From Thalassobius sp034670005 (GTDB lineage Bacteria > Pseudomonadota > Alphaproteobacteria > Rhodobacterales > Rhodobacteraceae): 64,000 nucleotides of DNA. Positions 44,278 to 54,095 of this stretch are shown here, piece after piece. The notes beneath the pieces are model-generated. The model worked only from the letters and a program-made list of their open reading frames with translations. It was not told where the DNA came from and did no database searches. A program made the position numbers and the translations under genes. Where the stretch lies: NCBI RefSeq assembly GCF_034670005.1, contig NZ_JAXMOH010000010.1, positions 62,001 through 126,000 on the forward strand. The letters run 5' to 3'. Numbering within the stretch: the first letter of the stretch is position 1; each line of letters opens with the position of its first letter.

Positions 44278-45466
44278 AGCGCTCAAGCGACGGATCGGAC
44301 CGGTTGTCCTGACGCTATACGGCATCGGTATCATGGTGGGCGCGGGTATTTACGTGCTGACCGGGGCTGTGGTCGGGGCGGCTGGCATGTGGGCGCCGGT
44401 TGCGTTCCTGCTGGCGGGTCTGGTCGCGATCCCTTCGGCGCTGTCCTTTTCCGAACTCTCGGCCCGTATACCCGAAGCTGCGGGCGATTCTGCCTATATC
44501 GAGAAAGGGCTGGGCCTGCATTGGCTGGCCGTTCTGGTCGGCTTGATCAATGTCGTTGTCGGCACCGTCGCCGCTGCCGCCGTGCTGCGCGGCGGAGTCG
44601 GTTATTTGTTGGCGCTGGTCGATATCCCGTTTGTCTGGGGCGTGGTCGGCCTTGGCGTGCTGCTGACCGTGGTGGCGCTGATCGGGGTACTGGAAAGCCT
44701 GAGCTTTGCCGCGATCCTGACGCTGATCGAAATCGCCGGGTTGGGCATGGTGATCTGGGCCGGGTTCAGCGTGGCGGCACCCGTCGCCGATTACCACCTG
44801 CCTCTGCCGTCGCCGGAATGGGGCGGCATTGCATTGGCCATGATTTTTGCCTTTTTCGCGTTCATCGGGTTTGATGACATTGTGAATGTAGCCGAAGAAA
44901 CCCGCAGTCCCGCGCGAACCATGCCGATTGCGATCCTTGCGGCGCTGGCTGTGACCGCGTTGCTTTATGCGCTTGTGTCGCTGGCTGCGATCCGCGCGGT
45001 GCCGCGCGAACTGCTGGCGGTGTCGGATCGTCCCTTGGCATTGGTCTGGGAAGCCGGGGCAGGCCGGTCAGCGGCTTTTCTCAGCGCGATTGCCGTCGCG
45101 GCGGCGCTGAACGGCGTTCTGGCGCAGATCGTCATGGCCAGCCGGGTGCTGTACGGTCTGGGCAAACGATCGCTTTGGCTGACCATGTTCCGTCGCACCA
45201 ATGCGCGGCTGGGCACGCCCGTTCTGGGAACGGTTCTGATCGGTGCGGCGACGATTGTCTCGGCCCTGACCTTGCCCGTGGCGGTGCTGGCCGAAGGGTC
45301 GACGCTGGCGCTGCTGGTGGTCTTTGCCATCGTCAACGCCGCCCTGATCGGGGTGAAGCGCAAGCAGCCCGAGGCCGATTTCAAAGTGCCGTTGTGGATG
45401 CCATGGCTCGGTATTCTGAGCTGTATCGCCACCTTCGCGGCGTCGTTTCTGGGAAAATTGGGATGA
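44270..45466 (+). CDS. APC-family amino-acid permease inside the dcw cluster
   Basis: This 398-residue integral membrane protein has the APC-superfamily start LTLYGIGIMVGAGIYVLTGA, with the GxGIY loop that binds the substrate carboxyl and amine. About 12 hydrophobic segments can be counted, for example LLAGLVAIPSALSFSELSAR and FFAFIGFDDIVNVAEETR. Members export or import amino acids by proton or cation coupling. The start overlaps the murC stop by eight bases, and the stop overlaps the next ATG. It therefore sits in the division operon; the cargo cannot be predicted from sequence. Confidence 0.9.
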   Translation: MAEALKRRIGPVVLTLYGIGIMVGAGIYVLTGAVVGAAGMWAPVAFLLAGLVAIPSALSFSELSARIPEAAGDSAYIEKGLGLHWLAVLVGLINVVVGTVAAAAVLRGGVGYLLALVDIPFVWGVVGLGVLLTVVALIGVLESLSFAAILTLIEIAGLGMVIWAGFSVAAPVADYHLPLPSPEWGGIALAMIFAFFAFIGFDDIVNVAEETRSPARTMPIAILAALAVTALLYALVSLAAIRAVPRELLAVSDRPLALVWEAGAGRSAAFLSAIAVAAALNGVLAQIVMASRVLYGLGKRSLWLTMFRRTNARLGTPVLGTVLIGAATIVSALTLPVAVLAEGSTLALLVVFAIVNAALIGVKRKQPEADFKVPLWMPWLGILSCIATFAASFLGKLG

Positions 45467-45714
45467 GCCTGTCTTTTGGTCTTGCTTGCGGCTGGCTGGT
45501 GCTGGTCAATATTCTGGGGCTGTTTCCAAGTAAACGTAATCATTGGCCGCAGGCCTATGCAATGATCGCGCTGGGCGTTCCGATCCTGATCTATCTGATT
45601 TACCAGAACGGGCCATGGATGGGTCTTTTGTTCCTGGCCTCTGCGATGTCGGTGCTGCGCTGGCCGGTGATTTATCTGGGCCGCTGGATCAGACGGCAGT
45701 TGGGGCGCGGATAA
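45463..45714 (+). CDS. DUF2484 family small membrane protein
   Basis: This is an 83-residue membrane protein with three short hydrophobic segments: SFGLACGWLVLVNILGLF, AYAMIALGVPILIYLIY and GLLFLASAMSVLRWPVIYLG. It ends in a basic tail. The sequence resembles DUF2484, a family that sits just before murB in Rhodobacteraceae. The ATG overlaps the permease stop (ATGA). It probably interacts with wall-synthesis proteins, but the function is not known. Longer upstream frames read within the permease and are discarded. Confidence 0.85.
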   Translation: MSLSFGLACGWLVLVNILGLFPSKRNHWPQAYAMIALGVPILIYLIYQNGPWMGLLFLASAMSVLRWPVIYLGRWIRRQLGRG

Positions 45715-45832
45715 GGCGCATCCGGCTTTACAAGTGCAACCCGCTGCGTCTTGCGGCGGTATGGTACCAGAGCCGTTTGCCCCTTGCGGGTTTTGCCATT
45801 AAGACGCGTTGGACCGAATTGAGGGCGCGAAG

Positions 45833-46762
45833 ATGATCCAGAACTTACCGCAGGTGCGCGGACGGCTGACCGAAGACAAACCGCTGTCCGATCTGACATG
45901 GCTGCGCGTTGGCGGGCCGGCGGATGTGCTGTTCCAGCCTGCCGATATCGCCGATTTGCAGGCTTTCCTGCGCGTGCTTCCCGGTGACGTGCCGGTGTTC
46001 CCTATGGGCGTGGGCAGCAACCTGATCGTGCGCGATGGTGGCCTCAGGGCGGTGGTGATCCGGCTGGGACGTGGGTTCAACGGGATCGAAATCAAGGATA
46101 ATCGGGTGATCGCAGGCGTGGCGGCGCTTGATGCGCATGTGGCGAAAAAGGCGGCCGAGGCGGGGTTGGATCTGACCTTTTTGCGGACCATTCCCGGCAG
46201 CATCGGCGGCGCGGTGCGGATGAATGCGGGCTGCTATGGGGCCTATGCGGCGGATGTTTTTGTTTCAGCCCGCGCAGTGACGCGTCAGGGTGACCTGGTC
46301 GAACTGGGCCCGGAAGATATGAAATTCCAATATCGCCAAAGCGACCTGCCCGAAGGCTGGGTTCTGGTCGAGGCCACGTTCGAAGCCCCTTCGGGCGATC
46401 CGCAGGCCCTGACCGACCGGATGGAGGCGCAACTGAAAAAGCGCGATGACACCCAGCCGACCAAGGAACGCAGCGCTGGCAGCACCTTCCGCAACCCGGC
46501 CGGATTTTCCAGCACCGGGCGCGCCGATGACGTGCATGACCTCAAAGCCTGGAAAGTGATCGACGAAGCCGGGATGCGCGGCGCATCCCGCGGCGGGGCG
46601 CAAATGAGTGAAAAACATTCGAATTTTTTAATCAATACCGGCGGTGCGACAGCGGCCGACCTCGAAGGTCTGGGCGAAGAGGTTCGAAAAAAGGTTTACG
46701 AAAACAGCGGGATCACGCTAGAGTGGGAAATCATGCGGGTCGGTGAACCGATCCCTGAATAA
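45833..46762 (+). CDS. murB: UDP-N-acetylenolpyruvoylglucosamine reductase
   Basis: This 309-residue flavoenzyme makes UDP-MurNAc. The FAD domain has LTWLRVGGPADVLFQPAD and VFPMGVGSNLIVRDGG. The catalytic core has LRTIPGSIGGAVRMNAGCYG, and the C-terminal domain has SAGSTFRNPAGF with the proton-donating Ser and EKHSNFLINTGGATA. The ATG at 45833 is favoured over an upstream TTG; GAGGGCG lies just before it. The 118-bp gap from DUF2484 has no terminator. Confidence 0.96.
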   Translation: MIQNLPQVRGRLTEDKPLSDLTWLRVGGPADVLFQPADIADLQAFLRVLPGDVPVFPMGVGSNLIVRDGGLRAVVIRLGRGFNGIEIKDNRVIAGVAALDAHVAKKAAEAGLDLTFLRTIPGSIGGAVRMNAGCYGAYAADVFVSARAVTRQGDLVELGPEDMKFQYRQSDLPEGWVLVEATFEAPSGDPQALTDRMEAQLKKRDDTQPTKERSAGSTFRNPAGFSSTGRADDVHDLKAWKVIDEAGMRGASRGGAQMSEKHSNFLINTGGATAADLEGLGEEVRKKVYENSGITLEWEIMRVGEPIPE

Positions 46763-46860
46763 GCGCCGCTAAAAGGCGCAAGCAGGCGGGCCGGAACAGG
46801 TCCATACATAAAGTAATAAAGGCCGCACAAGCGGTCATGCAGTTGAGGCACAGTGTGGGT

Positions 46861-47775
46861 ATGTCGAGCAGGGCAAACCCGGTAGTGGCGGTATTGATGG
46901 GCGGCCCCTCGGCCGAACGCGAGGTGTCGTTGACAACCGGGCGCGAATGCGCCGCGGCGCTCCGGGAAGAAGGCTATGAAGTGATCGAGGTCGATGCGGG
47001 CCGCGATCTTGCTTTGCGCCTTTCCGAACTCAAGCCAGATGTGGTTTTCAATGCGCTTCACGGTCGCTGGGGCGAAGATGGCGGTGTCCAGGGATTGCTG
47101 GAATGGATGGGGCTGCCTTATACCCATTCCGGCGTGCTGGCGTCGGCTTTGGCGATGGACAAAGAGCGCACCAAACTGATCTATCGTGAGGCCGGTCTGC
47201 CGGTGGTGCCCAGCAAACTGGCCACCAAGGCCGAGGTCGAGGCGCGCCATATCCTGCCGCCGCCCTACGTGGTCAAACCCTATAATGAGGGATCGAGCGT
47301 CGGCGTCTACATCGTGCAAGAGGCCGCCAATGGTCCGCCGCACCTGTCCGAAGACATGCCCGATACGGTCATGGTCGAAGAATATGTGCCGGGCCGCGAA
47401 ATGACCGCAACGGTGATGGGGGACCGGACCCTGACAGTCACCGATATCTATTCCGACGGTTGGTATGACTACCACGCCAAATACGCGACAGGCGGGTCGC
47501 GTCATGTGGTGCCCGCCGACCTGCCGCAGGATATTTTCGACGCCTGTCTCGATTATGCTTTGCGCGCGCATCAGGCGCTGGGCTGCCGTGGTTTCAGCCG
47601 CACCGATTTCCGCTGGGATGAAGCCCGCGGTCTGGACGGCCTGTTCCTGCTGGAAACCAACACCCAGCCGGGGATGACACCGACCTCGCTGAGCCCTGAA
47701 CAGGCAGAGGTGATGGGGATAAGCTTTGGCGCGTTGTGCCGCTGGTTGGTGGAGGACGCCTCATGCAACAGGTGA
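46861..47775 (+). CDS. ddl: D-alanine--D-alanine ligase
   Basis: This is a 304-residue ATP-grasp ligase that makes the D-Ala-D-Ala dipeptide. It starts VVAVLMGGPSAEREVSLTTG. The core has ALHGRWGEDGGVQGLLEW and PYVVKPYNEGSSVGV. The metal and substrate loops are FRWDEARGLDGLFLLETNTQPGM; the last segment, LETNTQPGMTPTSL, is the family signature. The start at 46861 (MSSRANPV) matches Roseobacter homologues that I remember; an ATG eight codons upstream is possible. The 3' end overlaps ftsQ by 13 bases. Confidence 0.96.
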   Translation: MSSRANPVVAVLMGGPSAEREVSLTTGRECAAALREEGYEVIEVDAGRDLALRLSELKPDVVFNALHGRWGEDGGVQGLLEWMGLPYTHSGVLASALAMDKERTKLIYREAGLPVVPSKLATKAEVEARHILPPPYVVKPYNEGSSVGVYIVQEAANGPPHLSEDMPDTVMVEEYVPGREMTATVMGDRTLTVTDIYSDGWYDYHAKYATGGSRHVVPADLPQDIFDACLDYALRAHQALGCRGFSRTDFRWDEARGLDGLFLLETNTQPGMTPTSLSPEQAEVMGISFGALCRWLVEDASCNR

Positions 47776-48626
47776 CCCGCCCCGATCCGGCGCCGTCGCG
47801 CTGGTCCTACCGGATGCAGCGATTGATGCTGACGCCGCTGTTTCGGTTTTTGCTGCGGGTTGGGTTGCCGATGGTGGTGACCTTTGCTGCGCTGTCGATC
47901 TACTTTGCCCAAGAGGGCAATCGAGACACCTTCAGGCTGTGGGTTTCCGATATCCGTAACGAAATCGAAACCCGACCGGAATTCATGGTCAAGCTGATGG
48001 CCATAGACGGCGCCGGGGGCAGTGTGGCCGAAGATATCCGCGAAATCATCCCGATTGATTTCCCGATCAGCTCTTTCGATCTTGATCTGGACCGGATGCG
48101 TCAAACCATTGCCGAACTGCCCGCTGTCAAAGATGTCAGCGTGCGGGTGCGCCCGGGTGGTGTGTTGCAGGTCGATGTCACCGAACGGCTGCCGGTGATC
48201 CTGTGGCGGGGCGAAGACGGTTTGGCACTGTTGGATGAACACGGATACTACGTCGGTCAGGCCGAAAGCCGGATCAAATATGCGGATTTGCCGCTGATCG
48301 CGGGCGAAGGCGCGGACAGGGCGGTACCCGAAGCTCTGGCTTTGATTCAAGCGGCGGGGCCGCTGCGGTCTCGTATGCGTGGATTGGTCCGTATGGGCGA
48401 ACGGCGCTGGGATCTGGTGCTGGATCGTGAGCAGCGCATTCTACTTCCTGAGGACAAGCCGGTTCAGGCATTAGACCGGGTTATTGCACTGCATCAGGCG
48501 CAGGACGTCATGGCGCGCGATCTGGCGCAGGTCGATATGCGGATCAGGTCACGCCCGACAATCAGAATGAACGAAGCCGCCGTCGAGCAGTGGTGGCGCA
48601 TTAACAAGATCGGTTTCAAGGACTGA
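47763..48626 (+). CDS. ftsQ: Cell division protein FtsQ
   Basis: This 287-residue single-pass inner membrane protein has a cytoplasmic basic head (about 28 residues), one membrane helix (FRFLLRVGLPMVVTFAALSI), and a periplasmic POTRA domain (ISSFDLDLDRMRQTIAELP). The DVTERLPVILWR strand and a beta domain follow. FtsQ links early and late divisome proteins. The ATG lies eight bases after GGAGG inside ddl, giving a 13-base overlap; longer frames lack that support. ftsA begins four bases after the stop. Confidence 0.93.
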   Translation: MQQVTRPDPAPSRWSYRMQRLMLTPLFRFLLRVGLPMVVTFAALSIYFAQEGNRDTFRLWVSDIRNEIETRPEFMVKLMAIDGAGGSVAEDIREIIPIDFPISSFDLDLDRMRQTIAELPAVKDVSVRVRPGGVLQVDVTERLPVILWRGEDGLALLDEHGYYVGQAESRIKYADLPLIAGEGADRAVPEALALIQAAGPLRSRMRGLVRMGERRWDLVLDREQRILLPEDKPVQALDRVIALHQAQDVMARDLAQVDMRIRSRPTIRMNEAAVEQWWRINKIGFKD

Positions 48627-48630
48627 CGGC

Positions 48631-49965
48631 ATGATAGAACTTTATGAATCCCAACGGGCGATGCGGGCAATGCGCAAGGCGGCGATGCAGCGGGGTGTTG
48701 TCGCTATTCTGGACGTGGGCAGTTCGAAAATATCCTGTCTGGTGTTGCGTTTCGATGGTGCCGAACAGGGTTTCGAAAGCGAAGGGATCGGCCCCCTGGC
48801 CGGGCAGGCGGGGTTCCGGGTGATCGGGGCGGCGACGACCCGGTCGCGCGGTGTCAAGTTTGGTGAAATCAGTGCCATGCAGGAAACCGAGCGGGCGATC
48901 CGGACCGCGTTGCAGGCGGCGCAGAAAATGGCGAATATCCGGGTCGATCACGTGATCGCCTGTTTTGCCGGGGCCGAGCCGCGCAGCTATGGTCTTGCCG
49001 GTCAGGTCGAGGTCGCAGAACAGATCGTTTCGGAACAGGATATCAGTCGGGTGTTGTCGGCCTGCGAGGTGCCCGATTACGGTATGGGGCGTGAAGTGCT
49101 GCACGCTCAGCCGGTGAATTTCGCGCTCGATCACCGGTCGGGTCTGGCCGATCCGCGCGGACAGATGGGCAATACGCTGTCCACCGACATGCATATGCTG
49201 ACCATTGATGGGGCGGCGGTGCAGAATCTGGCGCATTGTGTCAAACGTTGCGACATGGAATTGGCCGGGATCGCCAGTTCGGCCTATGTGTCGGGAATCT
49301 CGGCCTTGGTTGAAGATGAACAGGAACTGGGCGCGGCCTGCATCGACATGGGCGGCGGCGCCACCAGCATTTCGATCTTCATGAAGAAACACATGATCTA
49401 TGCTGACAGTGTGCGCATGGGCGGCGATCATGTGACCGGCGATATTTCGATGGGGCTCTCGGTGCCATATAATACTGCCGAACGGATCAAGACTTTTTAC
49501 GGTGGCGTGGTGGCGACCGGGATGGACGACCGCGAAATGATCGAAATCGGCGGCGATACCGGCGATTGGGAACATGACCGGCGCTCTGTCAGCCGGGCCG
49601 AACTGATCGGCATCATGCGCCCGCGCGTCGAGGAAATACTGGAAGAGGTCCGGGCGCGGTTGGATGCGGCCGGCTTCGAACATCTGCCCAGTCAACAGAT
49701 CGTTCTGACCGGTGGCGGCAGCCAGATCCCCGGCCTTGATGGGCTTGCCAGCAAGATCCTGGGCCAGCAGGTGCGCCTGGGACGGCCTTTGCGCGTGCAC
49801 GGCTTGCCGCAGGCCGCGACCGGACCGGGATTTGCCAGCGCGGTGGGCATGTGCCTGTTTGCAGCCCATCCGCAGGATGAATGGTGGGATTTCGACCTGC
49901 CGGTGGATCGCTACCCGGCGCGGTCGCTGAAACGTGCGGTAAAGTGGTTCAGGGACAACTGGTGA
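48631..49965 (+). CDS. ftsA: Cell division actin-like protein FtsA
   Basis: This 444-residue actin-fold ATPase anchors FtsZ filaments to the membrane. The phosphate-1 motif is VVAILDVGSSKISCLVL. The 1C (SHS2) domain follows. The phosphate-2 motif is ACIDMGGGATSISIFMKK, and the adenosine motif is QQIVLTGGGSQIPGLDGLA. The C-terminus ends in an amphipathic basic helix (SLKRAVKWFRDNW), the usual membrane-targeting sequence. AAGGA precedes the ATG. ftsZ follows, but only after a 356-bp leader. Confidence 0.96.
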   Translation: MIELYESQRAMRAMRKAAMQRGVVAILDVGSSKISCLVLRFDGAEQGFESEGIGPLAGQAGFRVIGAATTRSRGVKFGEISAMQETERAIRTALQAAQKMANIRVDHVIACFAGAEPRSYGLAGQVEVAEQIVSEQDISRVLSACEVPDYGMGREVLHAQPVNFALDHRSGLADPRGQMGNTLSTDMHMLTIDGAAVQNLAHCVKRCDMELAGIASSAYVSGISALVEDEQELGAACIDMGGGATSISIFMKKHMIYADSVRMGGDHVTGDISMGLSVPYNTAERIKTFYGGVVATGMDDREMIEIGGDTGDWEHDRRSVSRAELIGIMRPRVEEILEEVRARLDAAGFEHLPSQQIVLTGGGSQIPGLDGLASKILGQQVRLGRPLRVHGLPQAATGPGFASAVGMCLFAAHPQDEWWDFDLPVDRYPARSLKRAVKWFRDNW

Positions 49966-50321
49966 TCCGCAAAAGCCTCAAAAGAGGGGGTGACGGGCGG
50001 AATTCTCTGCGTTAAGTTATCCACAACCACATGTGTAAAAGTGGACAAGACCGAGGACCGGGCAGGCCCTCTGAACATAATTGGCCGGACTGCGTCGCGT
50101 GAATTTCGCGCGCGGGGTTCGCTTTGCCTTGTGCTCCGGAGCTGTTGGTCCGCTAAATCTGTGCGGGATTGGCAAGATACCGCAGGTGCAACCCCGGTTT
50201 TGTCCATATTTCGTGGTGAAATTGCGTTTTTTTGATGACGCATGGGTTGGTTCTCGCTACCATCGACGATAATAGGCAGAAAAACCGCGAATGCGGATCA
50301 CAACATCAGGCGGATAGATCC
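49966..50321 (+). other. ftsA-ftsZ intergenic leader
   Basis: This 356-base gap holds no gene. It includes a consensus DnaA box at 50017-50025 and several AT-rich segments that could be promoter elements. I see no GANTC site or full CtrA (TTAA-N7-TTAA) motif. A pyrimidine- and T-rich run near 50220-50232 lies about 90 bases before the ftsZ start. The length suggests that ftsZ has its own, independently controlled promoter. Confidence 0.75.
50017..50025 (+). promoter_or_regulatory. Consensus DnaA box upstream of ftsZ
   Basis: TTATCCACA is an exact match to the classical DnaA box and the only exact match I noticed in the window. It sits about 300 bases before the ftsZ start. In Caulobacter DnaA is known to promote ftsZ transcription, so direct control here is plausible but inferred. 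Confidence 0.55.
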
Positions 50322-51938
<1,617 letters not shown>

Positions 51939-51962
51939 CGCGGAATACCAGATCAATGAATG

Positions 51963-51985
51963 GGCCGCCTTTTGGCGGCCTTTTT
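51963..51985 (+). terminator. Terminator of ftsZ
   Basis: GGCCGCC (51963-51969) pairs perfectly with GGCGGCC (51974-51980) around a TTTT loop. Five Ts follow at once (51981-51985), and a further T-run is close behind. Confidence 0.92.
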
Positions 51986-52074
51986 CGTTTTTTTACAAAG
52001 CGTTATCGCGTTAATGCGCGGAAAACGGCGCATCTGTGGACCGGATGTTTCAGTACGTTACAAAGATTGAGTTG

Positions 52075-52089
52075 AGCCTACTTTAGGCT
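52075..52089. promoter_or_regulatory. Palindrome in the lpxC leader
   Basis: AGCCTA (52075-52080) and TAGGCT (52084-52089) form a perfect dyad with a 3-base centre, 44 bases before the lpxC start. It could be an operator or a small mRNA hairpin. No matching regulator is known to me. Confidence 0.3.
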
Positions 52090-52132
52090 AGGGGTACCAC
52101 GTCCCTGTGGTGCTCAAAGAAGCATCAACAAG

Positions 52133-53068
52133 ATGTTGGGGAAGATCTTGCAGACAACTCTTAAAGGGCCGGTCACATTCACTGGCATTGGACTGCATTC
52201 AGGGAAACCTGTCCGTATGACGCTCAGACCGGCTATGGCCGATCAGGGGGTCTGGTTTCGCCGTACCGACGTTCTGTACAAGGACGCAATGGTCGCTGCG
52301 CATTGGAATGCGGTAAAACAATCCCCCCTTTGCACCCGGATCGAAAATGATGCCGGCGTGTCGGTTTCTACCATCGAACATGTCATGGCGGCGCTTTCGG
52401 GCTGTGGGGTGCATAACGCTTTGATTGATGTCGACGGGCCCGAAGTACCTATTCTCGATGGCAGCTCTGCCAGCTTCGTGCGCGGCATTCTGTATAAGGG
52501 TCTACGCGTACAGGCCGAACCGGTGCGCGCGATCAAGATTTTGAAGCCGATCGAGGTGACACGGGGCGACGCATGGGCCCGGCTGGAACCGCATGACGAA
52601 TTGCAGATTGATTTCCATATCGATTTTACCGACGCCGCAATCGGGGTTCAGAAAAAATCTCTGGCGATGGCCAATGGCAGCTTCGTGCGTGAACTTAGCG
52701 ATTGTCGCACCTTCTGCCGTCAGTCGGATGTCGATACGATGCGTGAAAACGGTCTTGCCCTCGGTGGCACACTGGAAAACGCCGTTGTGGTCGAAGGCGA
52801 CAAGGTATTGAGCCCGGGCGGGCTGCGCCGGAACGACGAACCGGTGCGGCACAAGATGCTGGATGCCCTAGGCGATCTGGCGCTGGCGGGAGCGCCGATC
52901 ATTGGGCGCTATATTGGTCACCGTGCCGGACATGCGATGACAAACGATTTGCTGCGGGCTTTGTTCGCGCAGCCCGATGCATTCCGTATGGTCACCTGTG
53001 ACCGCGATCTTTTGGCGCGTTTGCCCGGCGTTGGCGTGCATCTGGGCGAAATTCCGGCCGTCGCGTGA
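52133..53068 (+). CDS. lpxC: UDP-3-O-acyl-N-acetylglucosamine deacetylase
   Basis: This is a 311-residue zinc deacetylase and the committed step of lipid A synthesis. The N-terminal domain begins QTTLKGPVTFTGIGLHSGKPV. The first zinc histidine is in VSTIEHVMAALSGCGVHNAL. The C-terminal domain has RHKMLDALGDLALAGAPIIG, with the other metal ligands, and the catalytic His region GHRAGHAMTNDLL. The length is normal. It is separated from ftsZ by a terminator and a 194-bp gap with a palindrome, so it is transcribed independently. bamD follows after about 150 bp. Confidence 0.96.
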   Translation: MLGKILQTTLKGPVTFTGIGLHSGKPVRMTLRPAMADQGVWFRRTDVLYKDAMVAAHWNAVKQSPLCTRIENDAGVSVSTIEHVMAALSGCGVHNALIDVDGPEVPILDGSSASFVRGILYKGLRVQAEPVRAIKILKPIEVTRGDAWARLEPHDELQIDFHIDFTDAAIGVQKKSLAMANGSFVRELSDCRTFCRQSDVDTMRENGLALGGTLENAVVVEGDKVLSPGGLRRNDEPVRHKMLDALGDLALAGAPIIGRYIGHRAGHAMTNDLLRALFAQPDAFRMVTCDRDLLARLPGVGVHLGEIPAVA

Positions 53069-53219
53069 TCCCCGCGACAGGTCGGGAAAGCTTTACCTGA
53101 GCGTTCCCAACGTGAAATCCAGCCAAAGGCGTTTTGCACCGGAATTTTCTGTGCTAGGACCAGAACGAGCAAGGGATCTAACATCCCTGATAAGGGTCCA
53201 GACGAGGGTGAGACAGGTC

Positions 53220-54068
53220 ATGACAGGCAGCGGATCGCGCAAACGGGTGATCGGTGTTCTTCTTCTGGTCGGACTGCTGGCCGGTTGCAGCGGGCAGGGC
53301 GCGCTGGATCGCGGCGAAGTTCCTCTCGAAGACTACACCGCCGAACAGATTTACGGGCGTGGTGAATTCGAACTGGACCGCAATCGGCCGGAAAAGGCCG
53401 CGTTTTTCTTTTCCGAAATCGAACGGCTTTATCCCTATTCCGACTGGGCCAAACGGGCGCTGATCATGCAGGCCTTTTCCTATCATCAGGACAAGGACTA
53501 TGAAAACAGCCGTGCGGCGTCGCAGCGCTATATCGATTTCTATCCCACCGATGATGACGCCGCCTATGCGCAATACCTGTTGGCGCTCAGCTATTACGAC
53601 CAGATCGACGAAGTCGGCCGCGATCAGGGACTGACTTTCCAGGCGTTGCAGTCGCTGCGCACAGTGATCGAACGCTACCCCGACAGCGAATATGCCCGCT
53701 CTGCGATTCTGAAATTCGAACTGGCCTTTGACCATCTGGCGGCCAAGGAAATGGAAATCGGCCGCTATTATCTGCGCCGTGATCATTTCACCGCCGCGAT
53801 CAACCGGTTCCGTGTGGTGGTCGAGGATTTCCAGACCACGACTCACACGGCAGAGGCCCTGCACCGTCTGGTCGAGGCTTATCTGTCGCTGGGTCTGACC
53901 GATGAAGCGCAGACCGCAGGCGCGATTCTGGGCCACAATTTCCGTTCCACCGAATGGTACGAGGACAGCTACAAGCTGTTGACCGGACAGGGGTTGGAAA
54001 TGAAGGCGAAGGGCGACAGCTGGCTCAACCAGATTTATCGTCAAATGATCAGGGGCAAATGGATCTGA
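53220..54068 (+). CDS. bamD: Outer membrane assembly lipoprotein BamD
   Basis: This is a 282-residue lipoprotein of the BAM complex, which inserts beta-barrels in the outer membrane. The signal peptide ends in a lipobox (LLVGLLAGCSG), so the mature N-terminal Cys is lipid-modified. The rest is made of five TPR-like helical pairs, for example ERLYPYSDWAKRALIMQAF and RYIDFYPTDDDAAYAQYLL. The TPR ends with LVEAYLSLGLTDEAQTAG. The ATG at 53220 is preferred; a very long upstream frame reads into lpxC and is spurious. recN follows 27 bp later. Confidence 0.94.
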   Translation: MTGSGSRKRVIGVLLLVGLLAGCSGQGALDRGEVPLEDYTAEQIYGRGEFELDRNRPEKAAFFFSEIERLYPYSDWAKRALIMQAFSYHQDKDYENSRAASQRYIDFYPTDDDAAYAQYLLALSYYDQIDEVGRDQGLTFQALQSLRTVIERYPDSEYARSAILKFELAFDHLAAKEMEIGRYYLRRDHFTAAINRFRVVVEDFQTTTHTAEALHRLVEAYLSLGLTDEAQTAGAILGHNFRSTEWYEDSYKLLTGQGLEMKAKGDSWLNQIYRQMIRGKWI

Positions 54069-54095
54069 GCGACCGATCCGATCCGAGGTGGCGGG

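Noticed and set aside
49966..50321. CtrA or CcrM (GANTC) control of ftsZ as in Caulobacter
   Set aside because: No TTAA-N7-TTAA motif and no GANTC site were found in the leader.
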